A DNA stretch of 64,000 bases. It comes from Tragulus kanchil. Its lineage: Eukaryota > Chordata > Mammalia > Artiodactyla > Tragulidae. This document shows, one piece after another, positions 43,841-55,853 of the stretch (positions are counted from its first letter, which is position 1; the number at the start of each line of letters is the position of its first letter). Where the stretch lies: positions 35,455,874-35,519,873 of the forward strand of contig JAIOJX010000003.1 of assembly GCA_022376925.1 (NCBI GenBank). Direction: 5' to 3'. A program made the translations under genes and the position numbers. Under the pieces are notes generated by a model. That model did no database searches and was not told where the DNA came from. It saw only the letters and a list, made by a program, of their open reading frames with translations.

Positions 43841-46110
43841 GTGTATTACCAAGGGATTATCAAAAGATTCTTTAGACAGAAGACAAATGTCATATATTTT
43901 ATTGTTTCACAAAACTGGAAGAATGTCTTTAACATTGAAGATAATGGGGAGAAAAACAGTCTATAGACTAAATCTCTAAGAGATGAACCAATGACTGTTA
44001 ATATTCAGTCAGCAAACTATTTCAGAGGAGTAAGTATAAAAATATTAATTATGCATATATATAGTAATTTCATATAACTTTTATATAAAGATACATGAAA
44101 AGTGAATATGTATATCAAGTACTTATACTTAGCACTTGTAAGTACTTTTATTACTTCATCGGTACTTACAAGTTTTTGTCTAGGAGTGGGGTTTCCTCAG
44201 TCATAGCTTAAATTATTACACACATGGATATTCCATATTTTATATCTTCAGCCCAGATTTCACTTCTGAGAGCCAGACCCAGACTTCTACCTGTCAACTC
44301 TGCATCATTTAGATTCTTAAGTATTTAAAATTCAGCATGTTCAGCATCTAAATCAAGGTCTCTGACTATCCCCACAGCTACATCTTCAAATCACAACAAT
44401 GAATGGTAAAACTTTTTCCCATCATCAAAACAAAAACTCAGACTCATTTTGGGCCTCCATGCTTTCTCCCTCCCCTCTCACGTGAAGGCTGTCATGAAGT
44501 CCTCCCGTTCTCACTTTTCGATGTTTCCCATATCCATCTACTTCTCTGAAAGCCTGCTAACCTTAGCCTGGTTAGGAGTAAAGAGATTAGATTCTCTTTC
44601 CGAAGCACACCAAACGTTGCCCAGTGGTTCTAACCATATCCACTCTTCCCACCATCACATCTCTAATACTGTACCAAAAGTGGTCTTTTCAAAATGCAAA
44701 GATCATTATTCACTGCCTTGCTTAGAACACATCAGTGACTGGCTTTCATTTCTAGGATAATGAAGAAACTTCTTCTGGTGGCCAACAAGGCAACTCTGTC
44801 TCCAGCCTCGTCTGTCCTGGACGACCCCTCACTTGAGCAGTCTAGCTTCTCGGGCCTCAGTTTCCCAATGCATGGTGCTCCTTCCCATCTCAGGGCCCAA
44901 AAATGCTTTCTCTTATCCTAGAACACTCTCCTAATTCCTTAACTAGTCAGCCACTGATCTTTCATTAGATCTGTGTATTACCAAGGGATTATCAAAAGAT
45001 TCTTTAGACAGAAGACAAATGTCATATATTTTATTGTTTCACAAAACTGGAAGAATGTCTTTAACATTGAAGATAATGGGGAGAAAAACAGTCTATAGAC
45101 TAAATCTCTAAGAGATGAACCAATGACTGTTAATATTCAGTCAGCAAACTATTTCAGAGGAGTAAGTATAAAAATATTAATTATGCATATATATAGTAAT
45201 TTCATATAACTTTTATATAAAGATACATGAAAAGTGAATATGTATATCAAGTACTTATACTTAGCACTTGTAAGTACTTTTATTACTTCATCGGTACTTA
45301 CAAGTTTTTGTCTAGGGAGTGGGGTTTCCTCAGTCATAGCTTAAATTATTACACACATGGATATTCCATATTTTATATCTTCAGCCCAGATTTCACTTCT
45401 GAGAGCCAGACCCAGACTTCTACCTGTCAACTCTGCATCATTTAGATTCTTAAGTATTTAAAATTCAGCATGTTCAGCATCTAAATCAAGGTCTCTGACT
45501 ATCCCCACAGCTACATCTTCAAATCACAACAATGAATGGTAAAAACTTTTTTTCCCATCATCAAAACAAAAAACTCAGACTCATTTTGGGCCTCCATGCT
45601 TTCTCCCTCCCCTCTCACGTGAAGGCTGTCATGAAGTCCTCCCGTTCTCACTTTTTCGATGTTTCCCATATCCATCTACTTCTCTGAAAGCCTGCTAACC
45701 TTAGCCTGGTTAGGAGTAAAGAGATTAGATTCTCTTTCCGAAGCACACCAAACGTTGCCCAGTGGTTCTAACCATATCCACTCTTCCCACCATCACATCT
45801 CTAATACTGTACCAAAAGTGGTCTTTTCAAAATGCAAAGATCATTATTCACTGCCTTGCTTAGAACACATCAGTGACTGGCTTTCATTTCTAGGATAATG
45901 AAGAAACTTCTTCTGGTGGCCAACAAGGCAACTCTGTCTCCAGCCTCGTCTGTCCTGGACGACCCCTCACTTGAGCAGTCTAGCTTCTCGGGCCTCAGTT
46001 TCCCAATGCATGGTGCTCCTTCCCATCTCAGGGCCCAAAAATGCTTTCTCTTATCCTAGAACACTCTCCTAATTCCTTAACTAGTCAGCCACTGATCTTT
46101 CATTAGATCT
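43841..46110. repeat. Direct duplication D16 (43841-44972 and 44973-46110)
   Basis: Two ~1.13-kb copies abutting with no spacer. Offset 1132 rising to 1138, all through one-base homopolymer gains in the right copy (aggagtgg/agggagtgg, actttttccc/actttttttccc, cttttcg/ctttttcg and similar). One of these shifts the plus frame at 44449 so that its copy starts later (45659). Confidence 0.95.
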
Positions 46111-46335
46111 CAGGACAATGATCACTTCCTCAGGTAACTTGCCTTCATGCCCCCTTATATGTAATTGTACATGTATGAATGTGATTCTGTGTTTAGTATC
46201 TGTCATATCCACATCTGGAAGCTCCTTGAGGACAGAGTGTATTTGATTTTGCTTCATGTTTCATTCCTAGCACCCAGTAGAGAGTCTAGGACATAACAGG
46301 CACTCAAAATTGTTGTTGAAACCATGAATGAGTGT
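44580..46335 (-). mobile_element. Ancient L2 LINE relic (minus strand), interrupted by duplication D16
   Basis: On the plus strand 'gtggtcttttcaaaatgcaa', 'gatcattattcactgccttg', 'catcagtgactggctttcat', 'ctcagggcccaaaaatgctt', 'cttcctcaggtaacttgcct', 'gctccttgaggacagagtgt' and 'cataacaggcactcaaaatt' follow the reverse-complement order of L2 from late ORF2 to the 3' end. 44580-44972 recurs at 45718-46110, after which the element continues to about 46335. No intact frame; the 103-codon plus frame is antisense. Confidence 0.82.
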
Positions 46336-46880
46336 AGGAAGGTAGGAGCAAAATGATCAATTAATGGATGCCTATTGTACATTTTATACCTATTCCCCTT
46401 GAGTTTGGAGAAATCCATGGTGTGGATGAAGAAGCTGAGGCTCTTGTTCAAGGTTATGAAGCTAACACCAAATTTGTTAGGGTTTTCTCTTTATCCCATG
46501 TCCAGAATCCTTAAGTAGTGAGCATTCATTGTTTCTAATTGTCCAGCATCCACCCACATTGTTCTACTAAAAGTATCTCTAATTTTCTTTGGGAAAGGAA
46601 GTCTTCCCTACTTCTTTTGGAAAGGCTAACCCAACTCCTGGTTCCAGTGAAAGTAATCTAAATAAATAAATACATACATGCATAACTATATATTGATACA
46701 TACATATATAAAAGAGGAAAATGTATGAAAGAGAAAGGAATTTTAAAATAAAAATTGACCATACATAATTTTAAAGTATGGATGATCTCCTTTTATATAA
46801 AATCATGCTTAATATTTATATAACAAGATATATAACATGATAGTCATCAAAATATTATGCTGATTGCTTCAGAGTACATG
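46336..46880. other. Unassigned sequence; possible weak MIR trace
   Basis: Around 46420-46470 'atgaagaagctgaggctctt' and 'caaggttatgaagctaac' could be a MIR core, too weak to call. The rest is AT-rich with a TACA/TATA-rich run near 46660-46710. Confidence 0.4.
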
Positions 46881-47080
46881 TTTGCTCAGTTGTTCCATTT
46901 GGTACAACTCTTTGTGACACTACAGACTATAGCCCTCAAGGATTCTCTGTCCAATCCAGGCAAGAATACTGGAGTGGGTTGTCATTTCCTCCTCCAGAGG
47001 ATCTTCCTAAATTGCCTACATCTCCTCGTATTAGCAGGTGGATTAGCAGGTGGATTCTTTACCAGTGGGCCACCTGAGGA
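46881..47080 (-). mobile_element. Bov-tA SINE (copy at 48079-48278)
   Basis: The minus strand has the Bov-tA head region (cctcaggtggcccactggta) and Bov-A core. The B-box area is partly replaced by a local tandem repeat ttagcaggtgga x2 (47031-47055 on plus). Duplicated by D17. Confidence 0.85.
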
Positions 47081-48078
47081 GACTGTTCAGAGTGTGTGAC
47101 AGAAGGTAATTTTTAAAATATGTCTATACTGATTGTTGTCTGGCTTCTTTAAAATGAATATATACTGTGTAACAAGATATAACCATAGGAAGAGTTCAGG
47201 ATCCCTTTTTGGAGGTAAGGTGGGGGGGTAAAATAATTGGGAGATGCTAATTATTTAGAGATCCTCTTTTAGACAGAGAAGCCCATTCAATAGCCGGAAT
47301 TCCACTGTAGCTGTCCAAGCTTCACTGAAGAGGCACTGTTCCTTCTTCCTTTCTCAAATATCTCTCAGCCAAGAAACACACGCATTGAGCCAAGAGTCAG
47401 TGTGAGTTTAGTGCAAGCTTTTTTATAATTAATTCTTAAGGTTTTATTCTTGTTACTCTCAGTCTCTTAATCTTTTTTGTTGTTGTCCTGTGAACGCTGA
47501 AGCATTTCCTGACTCCTTTGTTTTCAACCAAAATTAGTAATTATATGTGAAAAGTTAGAGAAATTAGAATTTTAATTAGCATGGACAAGGCCAATGATAA
47601 CTTAAAAAAAAAAAAGCATCTTTGGAAAGGAGCAAAGTTTATTTTGATACTCGTGTCATGTGGATTAATTCATACGGCAATGAAATCTCTAAAATATAAA
47701 AATAAATTGGAGACACACTTCAGCGAAGTCATGATTGAGTACTAGAAATTTTTAAGTCTGTGAACATGGCAAGAATTGCTTTTTGTCTCAATATCCAGTT
47801 CCTGGCATACTTCTTTTGGAAAGGCTAACCCAACTCCTGGTTCCAGTGAAAGTAATCTAAATAAATAAATACATACATGCATAACTATATATTGATACAT
47901 ACATATATAAAAGAGGAAAATGTATGAAAGAGAAAGGAATTTAAAAATAAAATTGACCATACATAATTTTAAAGTATGGATGATCTCCTTTTATATAAAA
48001 TCATGCTTAATATTTATATAACAAGATATATAACATGATAGTCATCAAAATATTATGCTGATTGCTTCAGAGTACATG
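47081..48078. other. Unassigned AT-rich sequence
   Basis: No gene or named repeat. Its right end contains junction D17; the left part recurs at 48279-49007. Confidence 0.5.
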
Positions 48079-48278
48079 TTTGCTCAGTTGTTCCATTTGG
48101 TACAACTCTTTGTGACACTACAGACTATAGCCCTCAAGGATTCTCTGTCCAATCCAGGCAAGAATACTGGAGTGGGTTGTCATTTCCTCCTCCAGAGGAT
48201 CTTCCTAAATTGCCTACATCTCCTCGTATTAGCAGGTGGATTAGCAGGTGGATTCTTTACCAGTGGGCCACCTGAGGA
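48079..48278 (-). mobile_element. Bov-tA SINE, duplicate copy
   Basis: Second copy of 46881-47080, carried by the right copy of D17, including the internal ttagcaggtgga repeat. Confidence 0.85.
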
Positions 48279-48563
48279 GACTGTTCAGAGTGTGTGACAG
48301 AAGGTAATTTTTAAAATATGTCTATACTGATTGTTGTCTGGCTTCTTTAAAATGAATATATACTGTGTAACAAGATATAACCATAGGAAGAGTTCAGGAT
48401 CCCTTTTTGGAGGTAAGGTGGGGGGGTAAAATAATTGGGAGATGCTAATTATTTAGAGATCCTCTTTTAGACAGAGAAGCCCATTCAATAGCCGGAATTC
48501 CACTGTAGCTGTCCAAGCTTCACTGAAGAGGCACTGTTCCTTCTTCCTTTCTCAAATATCTCT

Positions 48564-50830
48564 CAGCCAAGAAACACACGCATTGAGCCAAGAGTCAGTG
48601 TGAGTTTAGTGCAAGCTTTTTTATAATTAATTCTTAAGGTTTTATTCTTGTTACTCTCAGTCTCTTAATCTTTTTTGTTGTTGTCCTGTGAACGCTGAAG
48701 CATTTCCTGACTCCTTTGTTTTCAACCAAAATTAGTAATTATATGTGAAAAGTTAGAGAAATTAGAATTTTAATTAGCATGGACAAGGCCAATGATAACT
48801 TAAAAAAAAAAAAGCATCTTTGGAAAGGAGCAAAGTTTATTTTGATACTCGGTGTCATGTGGATTAATTCATACGGCAATGAAATCTCTAAAATACAAAA
48901 ATAAATTGGAGACACACTTCAGCGAAGTCATGATTGAGTACTAGAAATTTTTAAGTCTGTGAACATGGCAAGAATTGCTTTTTGTCTCAATATCCAGTTC
49001 CTGGCATGACAGCAGCCAGGTAGTAAAGCATTTAACAAATGCTTCTTGACCCAGTGTACTAATGGATAGACTCAATGAGAGAAACCTCAGATATCTACAG
49101 AGAGCTTCCTTCTGCCTGACACTGGGGACAGAATAACTGGAAAGGAACAGGCAGAACAACCCTTGGGACAGTCACAAAGCCTAGGCATAGTTGGTTTCCA
49201 GCTGCCCTCATGAGAAAACCTCAGAATTCACAGATAATAGGATACAAGACAGAGATATTGCATCAGCAAAGGGAAAAAAACTCAGCTCTGGATTCAAGAC
49301 TTCTCTAGACTTGCCAGAGAAAGCTTAAAAACAATCCTTTAGAGGTTCAAACTCTTTCCAAGTAACTTAACTGTGTCTCAGGCTCAATGCCAAGAATTGA
49401 TGTTAAACTATACACACACAGGTACACATACGTGAATATACAATGCCCACCACGGCGAAATCTAGAAAGTCTGGAATCTTATAAAAAGAAATATGAGCAA
49501 GCAAAAAAGCAGGAAGATATATCCCGGAATGAGGAGAGAAATCCATCACTTGAAACAGATCTAGAAATGACACAGCTGACAGAATCTGTTGACAAGAGAA
49601 TCATGAGAGTTCTTTACTATAAACCTGTATTTAATATATTCGAAAAAGTAGAAGAAAACAAGCATTGTGAGAAAAAAAACATGGACAAGATTAAAGACAT
49701 ATATCTTTTTTTTCCCCAGCCAAGAACACACGCATTGAGCCAAGAGTCAGTGTGAGTTTAGTGCAAGCTTTTTTATAATTAATTCTTAAGGTTTTATTCT
49801 TGTTACTCTCAGTCTCTTAATCTTTTTTGTTGTTGTCCTGTGAACGCTGAAGCATTTCCTGACTCCTTTGTTTTCAACCAAAATTAGTAATTATATGTGA
49901 AAAGTTAGAGAAATTAGAATTTTAATTAGCATGGACAAGGCCAATGATAACTTAAAAAAAAGCATCTTTGGAAAGGAGCAAAGTTTATTTTGATACTCGG
50001 TGTCATGTGGATTAATTCATACGGCAATGAAATCTCTAAAATACAAAAATAAATTGGAGACACACTTCAGCGAAGTCATGATTGAGTACTAGAAATTTTT
50101 AAGTCTGTGAACATGGCAAGAATTGCTTTTTGTCTCAATATCCAGTTCCTGGCATGACAGCAGCCAGGTAGTAAAGCATTTAACAAATGCTTCTTGACCC
50201 AGTGTACTAATGGATAGACTCAATGAGAGAAACCTCAGATATCTACAGAGAGCTTCCTTCTGCCTGACACTGGGGACAGAATAACTGGAAAGGAACAGGC
50301 AGAACAACCCTTGGGACAGTCACAAAGCCTAGGCATAGTTGGTTTCCAGCTGCCCTCATGAGAAAACCTCAGAATTCACAGATAATAGGATACAAGACAG
50401 AGATATTGCATCAGCAAAGGGAAAAAAACTCAGCTCTGGATTCAAGACTTCTCTAGACTTGCCAGAGAAAGCTTAAAAACAATCCTTTAGAGGTTCAAAC
50501 TCTTTCCAAGTAACTTAACTGTGTCTCAGGCTCAATGCCAAGAATTGATGTTAAACTATACACACACAGGTACACATACGTGAATATACAATGCCCACCA
50601 CGGCGAAATCTAGAAAGTCTGGAATCTTATAAAAAGAAATATGAGCAAGCAAAAAAGCAGGAAGATATATCCCGGAATGAGGAGAGAAATCCATCACTTG
50701 AAACAGATCTAGAAATGACACAGCTGACAGAATCTGTTGACAAGAGAATCATGAGAGTTCTTTACTATAAACCTGTATTTAATATATTCGAAAAAGTAGA
50801 AGAAAACAAGCATTGTGAGAAAAACATGGA
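48564..50830. repeat. Direct duplication D18 (48564-49688 and 49717-50830)
   Basis: Offset 1153 at the start, about 1145-1148 further in (A-run length differences near 47600/48800/49955 and aagaaacac/aagaacac). The left copy's end, 49681-49716, reads atggacaag-attaaagac, a corrupted form of atggaagatataaaaagac at 50826-50844, followed by a T-run. Confidence 0.92.
49008..49386. other. Unassigned sequence, possibly L1 5' UTR
   Basis: Sits directly upstream of the ORF1 relic and may be part of the same L1, but I cannot confirm it. Recurs at about 50156-50534. Confidence 0.4.
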
Positions 50831-51050
50831 AGATATAAAAAGACCCAAACTGAGTTTTCAAAGAGAAAAGAATACAGTATCTAAGGAGAAAACATATAGA
50901 AATTATTTTAGGAATTTCTTGGCTATACATGCAGTGAAAGAGCAGTCGCTCAGTTGTGTCAGACTCTGCGACCCAAGGACGAGCCTTGGAATTATTCAGA
51001 CAAGAATCCTGGAGTGGGCAGCCTTTCTCTTCTCCAGGGGATCTTCCTGA
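49387..51050 (+). pseudogene. L1 ORF1 N-terminal relic plus flanking SINE (pieces at 49387-49700, 50535-50930, 51606-52001)
   Basis: Within 50535-50930 the frame reads a Lys/Glu-rich coiled-coil-like segment: ...KKYEQAKKQEDISRNEERNPSLETDLEMTQ..., then ENKHCEKNMEDIKRPK. This matches the N-terminal coiled-coil region of ORF1 of older mammalian L1s as I remember it. The C-terminal part of the open frame (from about 50936) is only antisense Bov-tA. There is no RRM-like or C-terminal domain, so it is a truncated relic. It is seen three times: partial left copy, D18 right copy, D19 right copy. Confidence 0.75.
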
Positions 51051-51119
51051 TATGCAAATCAAACCGGGCTCCTGTGTTGTAGGCAGATTCTTTGTCAGCT
51101 GTGTTACAAGGGAATCCCC
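50936..51119 (-). mobile_element. Bov-tA SINE with 10-bp flanking repeat (copy at 52007-52190)
   Basis: The minus strand has ggggattcccttgtaacaca (degenerate head), Bov-A core and the 'tgagcgactgctctttcac'-type end. Flanks atacatgcag at 50925-50934 and atacatacag at 51120-51129. Inserted in the L1 relic. Duplicated by D19. Confidence 0.88.
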
Positions 51120-51129
51120 ATACATACAG

Positions 51130-52268
51130 AGGTTCTATCAATTTAACTAACAAGTCAAAGTATTAGTATTTGGTAAAGACATACTTTTTTATTTTTCTAT
51201 GGTTTTATCCTACCACTCCAATACCTGCCTCTAAATACCTGAAACTAAAAAACGGTTGTCCTATTAAGCCTCTGGAAATCTCCTGAGGCAGAACAGGGCG
51301 GGAGAGTCTTTGTGGGACAACAGTGAGACATCTGTGAAGCTCAGAGAAGCTCTGAGCTGACAGTCCCACTGGTTGGCCAGCTCTCAAGGTTTTGGTATGT
51401 CTTTCCCTTCAAAGTATCTACCCTCTCTGCTTCCTGAGGCAAAATGTCGTCATGGCTCCCAAAGGCAAATGATTTGTGGAGAAAAGAATGCAAAACATCA
51501 AATTATGATTTGCAAAACATTATCCCAGTCATGTAACAATTAGATTAAAACAATCCTTTAGAGGTTCAAACTCTTTCCAAGTAACTTAACTGTGTCTCAG
51601 GCTCAATGCCAAGAATTGATGTTAAACTATACACACACAGGTACACATACGTGAATATACAATGCCCACCACGGCGAAATCTAGAAAGTCTGGAATCTTA
51701 TAAAAAGAAATATGAGCAAGCAAAAAAGCAGGAAGATATATCCCGGAATGAGGAGAGAAATCCATCACTTGAAACAGATCTAGAAATGACACAGCTGACA
51801 GAATCTGTTGACAAGAGAATCATGAGAGTTCTTTACTATAAACCTGTATTTAATATATTCGAAAAAGTAGAAGAAAACAAGCATTGTGAGAAAAACATGG
51901 AAGATATAAAAAGACCCAAACTGAGTTTTCAAAGAGAAAAGAATACAGTATCTAAGGAGAAAACATATAGAAATTATTTTAGGAATTTCTTGGCTATACA
52001 TGCAGTGAAAGAGCAGTCGCTCAGTTGTGTCAGACTCTGCGACCCAAGGACGAGCCTTGGAATTATTCAGACAAGAATCCTGGAGTGGGCAGCCTTTCTC
52101 TTCTCCAGGGGATCTTCCTGATATGCAAATCAAACCGGGCTCCTGTGTTGTAGGCAGATTCTTTGTCAGCTGTGTTACAAGGGAATCCCCATACATACAG
52201 AGGTTCTATCAATTTAACTAACAAGTCAAAGTATTAGTATTTGGTAAAGACATACTTTTTTATTTTTC
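51130..52268. other. Unassigned sequence and fragment junction
   Basis: 51130-51546 is single-copy-type sequence with no recognisable repeat; the rest is the start of the D19 right copy. No gene. Confidence 0.45.
52007..52190 (-). mobile_element. Bov-tA SINE, duplicate copy
   Basis: Second copy of 50936-51119, carried by the right copy of D19. Confidence 0.88.
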
Positions 52269-54451
52269 TATGGTTTTATCCTACCACTCCAATACCTGCC
52301 TCTAAATACCTGAAACTAAAAAACGGTTGTCCTATTAAGCCTCTGGAAATCTCCTGAGGCAGAACAGGGCGGGAGAGTCTTTGTGGGACAACAGTGAGAC
52401 ATCTGTGAAGCTCAGAGAAGCTCTGAGCTGACAGTCCCACTGGTTGGCCAGCTCTCAAGGTTTTGGTATGTCTTTCCCTTCAAAGTATCTACCCTCTCTG
52501 CTTCCTTAGGCAAAATGTCGTCATGGCTCCCAAAGGCAAATGATTTGTGGGAGAAAAGAATGCAAAACATCAAATTATGATTTGCAAAACATTATCCCAG
52601 TCATGTAACAATTAGATTACAAAAAACCTCCATAACCATGTCTTCAACACAGGGGCGTAACAGAACAGCGCTTTGTATACCATTTACATTGGTATCTACC
52701 ACCTCCTAGGAGTGCTAGAGGGAATCCTAATTTTTCTACCGATGGTGTACAAAATGTATCAGCAGGAAACTCCTATTGTGGATTATCCAATAGCCACAAT
52801 CAAATCCTCTGCTGGTTGTAAAGAAAGGGAATTTAGTAACATTTTGTTTGTTTACTTACCAAAATACTTTTTCCTTGCCAAAGCAATTTAATTATGTTTT
52901 AATTGGTTTGGATTCAAGTTCATGTTCTCAGCCTTGAAATTTCCCTTGCTGAAAGATGTCACCTCATCCAAAGTTCACGTTTCTTTAACAAATAACAGAA
53001 GATCGCTGTGGAAGATTCTGCCCTGAAATGTGAGATCCCTAGGGACACTGAACTATAGTTTAGTTTTAAATATTTTTTATTTAAAGTATTTTACATCCAA
53101 CCCAAGATTGCCTATTGAAATATGTTTGAAAGAAAACTAAATATTTATGCAAACTTTATTGTTATTTATGTTTCATGATAGATATAGATTTTGAAGAAAG
53201 AACTATTTTGATACATTTTGGCATCAGAAATTGAGTTTTGAGAATAACAGATGAGTTTGTCAGTCTTAGAAATGTCTCACATGGGCAAAGCAAAGATTTT
53301 CTTGTATTTTAGACCTATACATAAACAGCACAAGAATCTTTCTTTCTTATAAGCAAATGACATATGGTTTTATCCTACCACTCCAATACCTGCCTCTAAA
53401 TACCTGAAACTAAAAAACGGTTGTCCTATTAAGCCTCTGGAAATCTCCTGAGGCAGAACAGGGCGGGAGAGTCTTTGTGGGACAACAGTGAGACATCTGT
53501 GAAGCTCAGAGAAGCTCTGAGCTGACAGTCCCACTGGTTGGCCAGCTCTCAAGGTTTTGGTATGTCTTTCCCTTCAAAGTATCTACCCTCTCTGCTTCCT
53601 GAGGCAAAATGTCGTCATGGCTCCCAAAGGCAAATGATTTGTGGGAGAAAAGAATGCAAAACATCAAATTATGATTTGCAAAACATTATCCCAGTCATGT
53701 AACAATTAGATTACAAAAAACCTCCATAACCATGTCTTCAACACAGGGGCGTAACAGAACAGCGCTTTGTATACCATTTACATTGGTATCTACCACCTCC
53801 TAGGAGTGCTAGAGGGAATCCTAATTTTTCTACCGATGGTGTACAAAATGTATCAGCAGGAAACTCCTATTGTGGATTATCCAATAGCCACAATCAAATC
53901 CTCTGCTGGTTGTAAAGAAAGGGAATTTAGTAACATTTTGTTTGTTTACTTACCAAAATACTTTTTCCTTGCCAAAGCAATTTAATTATGTTTTAATTGG
54001 TTTGGATTCAAGTTCATGTTCTCAGCCTTGAAATTTCCCTTGCTGAAAGATGTCACCTCATCCAAAGTTCACGTTTCTTTAACAAATAACAGAAGATCGC
54101 TGTGGAAGATTCTGCCCTGAAATGTGAGATCCCTAGGGACACTGAACTATAGTTTAGTTTTAAATATTTTTTATTTAAAGTATTTTACATCCAACCCAAG
54201 ATTGCCTATTGAAATATGTTTGAAAGAAAACTAAATATTTATGCAAACTTTATTGTTATTTATGTTTCATGATAGATATAGATTTTGAAGAAAGAACTAT
54301 TTTGATACATTTTGGCATCAGAAATTGAGTTTTGAGAATAACAGATGAGTTTGTCAGTCTTAGAAATGTCTCACATGGGCAAAGCAAAGATTTTCTTGTA
54401 TTTTAGACCTATACATAAACAGCACAAGAATCTTTCTTTCTTATAAGCAAA
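52269..54451. repeat. Direct duplication D20 (52269-53357 and 53363-54451)
   Basis: Two 1089-bp copies, constant offset 1094, with a 5-bp spacer. At the T/G position noted for D19 the right copy agrees with the first copy (cctgaggca), so the middle copy alone has the change. Confidence 0.95.
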
Positions 54452-54774
54452 GATACAAGTTAAAATGGAATTTGGCCTAAGTTTAATATTTCAAAATGGT
54501 TAATATGAGCAATGAAACAGTTTTGGCTTCTTAAAATGTTTTGTAAATTAATGGTTTTATGGTGAAATCCCATAACTAATGACCACAGGATTAATTGTGA
54601 CTAATAATTGACCTCTGTTCCATTCAGGCAAAGTGAATCCTTCAGCCTTAACCGTCCATCTGGATCACAAAAATGACCATAAACTCCACCTAAATAGCCA
54701 TAAAAATAAAGTTTAAACAAATCATCAATCAAAGTATGTCCCACAACGCTATGTTCCAAATAAGTTAAACTCAA
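52620..54774. other. Unassigned AT-rich sequence, mostly within D20
   Basis: No gene or confident repeat. The 72-codon plus frame at 52673 (copied at 53767) is hydrophobic and has no recognisable domain. Confidence 0.5.
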
Positions 54775-54850
54775 CTAACCTTTATAGAGCATCTAACCAG
54801 TGCAAAGCCCTGTGTGAAATCTACAGGAGACACAGAGGTGACAAAAGCAT
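54775..54850 (+). mobile_element. L2/MIR-type fragment
   Basis: 'ctttatagagcatctaacca', 'gtgcaaagccctgtgtgaaa' and 'cacagaggtgacaaaag' follow the well-known L2 3' order (attgagcacctac...ccaggcactg...). Short and diverged. Confidence 0.55.
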
Positions 54851-55002
54851 ATTTCCTGCCACTGTGATCTTAGACTCTACTAAGTAAGACAGACATGCAA
54901 AATATTAATTGTATTCATACAATGTAAAAATAATGAAACTGTACAATGGAAATATTTATCAAGATTATATGTGTGATCTACCTCGATAAATGCTTTTTAT
55001 GG

Positions 55003-55135
55003 ATTAATGTATTTGGTTTCCAAACAATTCTAAGAAATAGGCACTCTTAACAGTCTTGTTTTACAGGGACACTGAGGCGTGGGGTTAAATGACCTGAGGT
55101 CAACAAGGTCAGAGGCAGGATTTGAAACAAAGCAA
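55003..55135 (+). mobile_element. MIR/L2-type fragment
   Basis: 'taagaaataggcactcttaa', 'gttttacagggacactgagg', 'gttaaatgacctgaggtcaa' and 'agaggcaggatttgaaac' match the usual 'ttttacagatgaggaaactg...gaggcaggatttgaacc' order. Confidence 0.7.
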
Positions 55136-55270
55136 AGCATTTGTAGAGATAGGAATAAACTCTCACAGGTAGCCAGTAGTGTTAAAGGAGAAAAACGTAG
55201 GATATAGAACTTAATTGCTATATAGATTTAAATTTAAATTTTAGCTCTGTTTTTTTCCTAGCTATATGTA

Positions 55271-55348
55271 TGTGTTAGGCACTCAATCGTGTCCTTCTCT
55301 TTGTGACGCCAGAACTGTAACCCACCAGGATTCTCTACCTATGGGATA
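55271..55348 (-). mobile_element. Bov-A fragment
   Basis: Only the 3' half of a Bov-tA/Bov-A2 is present on the minus strand (tgtgttaggcactcaatcgt through ttctctacctatgggat on plus). It stops abruptly. Confidence 0.75.
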
Positions 55349-55439
55349 TAAGTTGATTAAATACTCAAGCCTTTCTGAGGCTTATTGTCTGTTATTATGA
55401 AGAGAAGACTGTATTAGCTCTTTCATAAGTTTATTATGG

Positions 55440-55657
55440 GGCTTCTCTGGTGGCTCATAGATAAAGAATCTACCTGCAACATAGGAGACTCAGAAGACTC
55501 GGGTTTGATCCTAGGGTTGGGAAGACTCCCTGGAGAAAGAAATGGCAACTAACTCCAGTGTTCTTGCCAGGAAAATCCCATGGACAGAGGAGACTGGAGG
55601 CCTATAGGCAATGGTATTGCAAAAAGTCAGACATGACTGAGCAACTTGTGTACACAC
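55440..55657 (+). mobile_element. Bov-tA SINE with 13-bp target-site duplication
   Basis: Head ggcttctctggtggctcata, B box gggtttgatcctagg, Bov-A core, and end agtcagacatgactgagcaa. Flanks aagtttattatgg at 55427-55439 and aagtttattgtgg at 55658-55670. Confidence 0.93.
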
Positions 55658-55695
55658 AAGTTTATTGTGGGAATTATGCAGTTTCATCTTTTATT

Positions 55696-55853
55696 AATTT
55701 TTAAAAATGTATTTGGTTGAGCCTGGTTTTGGTTGCAGCATGCAACTGCCTCTTAGGTGCAGCATGTGGGATCTAGTTCCCTGACCAGGAATCGAACCTG
55801 GGCCCCCTGCATTGGGAGGGAGGAGTCTTAACCACTGGACCACCAGGCAAAGC
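55696..55853 (-). mobile_element. CHR-1-like tRNA-derived SINE
   Basis: The minus strand reads ggctttgcctggtggtccag, B box aggttcgattcc, tggtcagggaactagatccc, 'gcatgctgcaaccaaaacca' and an A-rich end. Short body, unlike the CHR-like variant. Confidence 0.78.

Larger units (their letters stand above)
41917..44172. repeat. Direct duplication D15 (41917-43045 and 43044-44172)
   Basis: Two 1129-bp copies, constant offset 1127, overlapping by the two bases ag. No spacer or differences noticed. It overlaps D14 on the left and D16 on the right. Confidence 0.95.
46610..49007. repeat. Direct duplication D17 (46610-47808 and 47809-49007)
   Basis: Two 1199-bp copies abutting exactly. Offset 1199, with compensating one-base changes in an A-run near 46750/47945 and in actcgtgtc/actcggtgtc near the right end. 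Confidence 0.95.
50476..52619. repeat. Direct duplication D19 (50476-51547 and 51547-52619)
   Basis: Two ~1072-bp copies meeting at one shared base. Differences: one G gained in tttgtggg, and G to T in cctgaggca/ccttaggca. Contains the L1 ORF1 relic and one SINE. Confidence 0.95.

Noticed and set aside
50535..51050. 171-codon plus-strand open frame, present again at 51606
   Set aside because: The first ~130 codons are an L1 ORF1 N-terminal relic and the rest is antisense Bov-tA. It recurs only because of duplication D19.
50709..51125. 138-codon minus-strand open frame
   Set aside because: It is the opposite strand of the L1 relic plus a Bov-tA; no recognisable protein.
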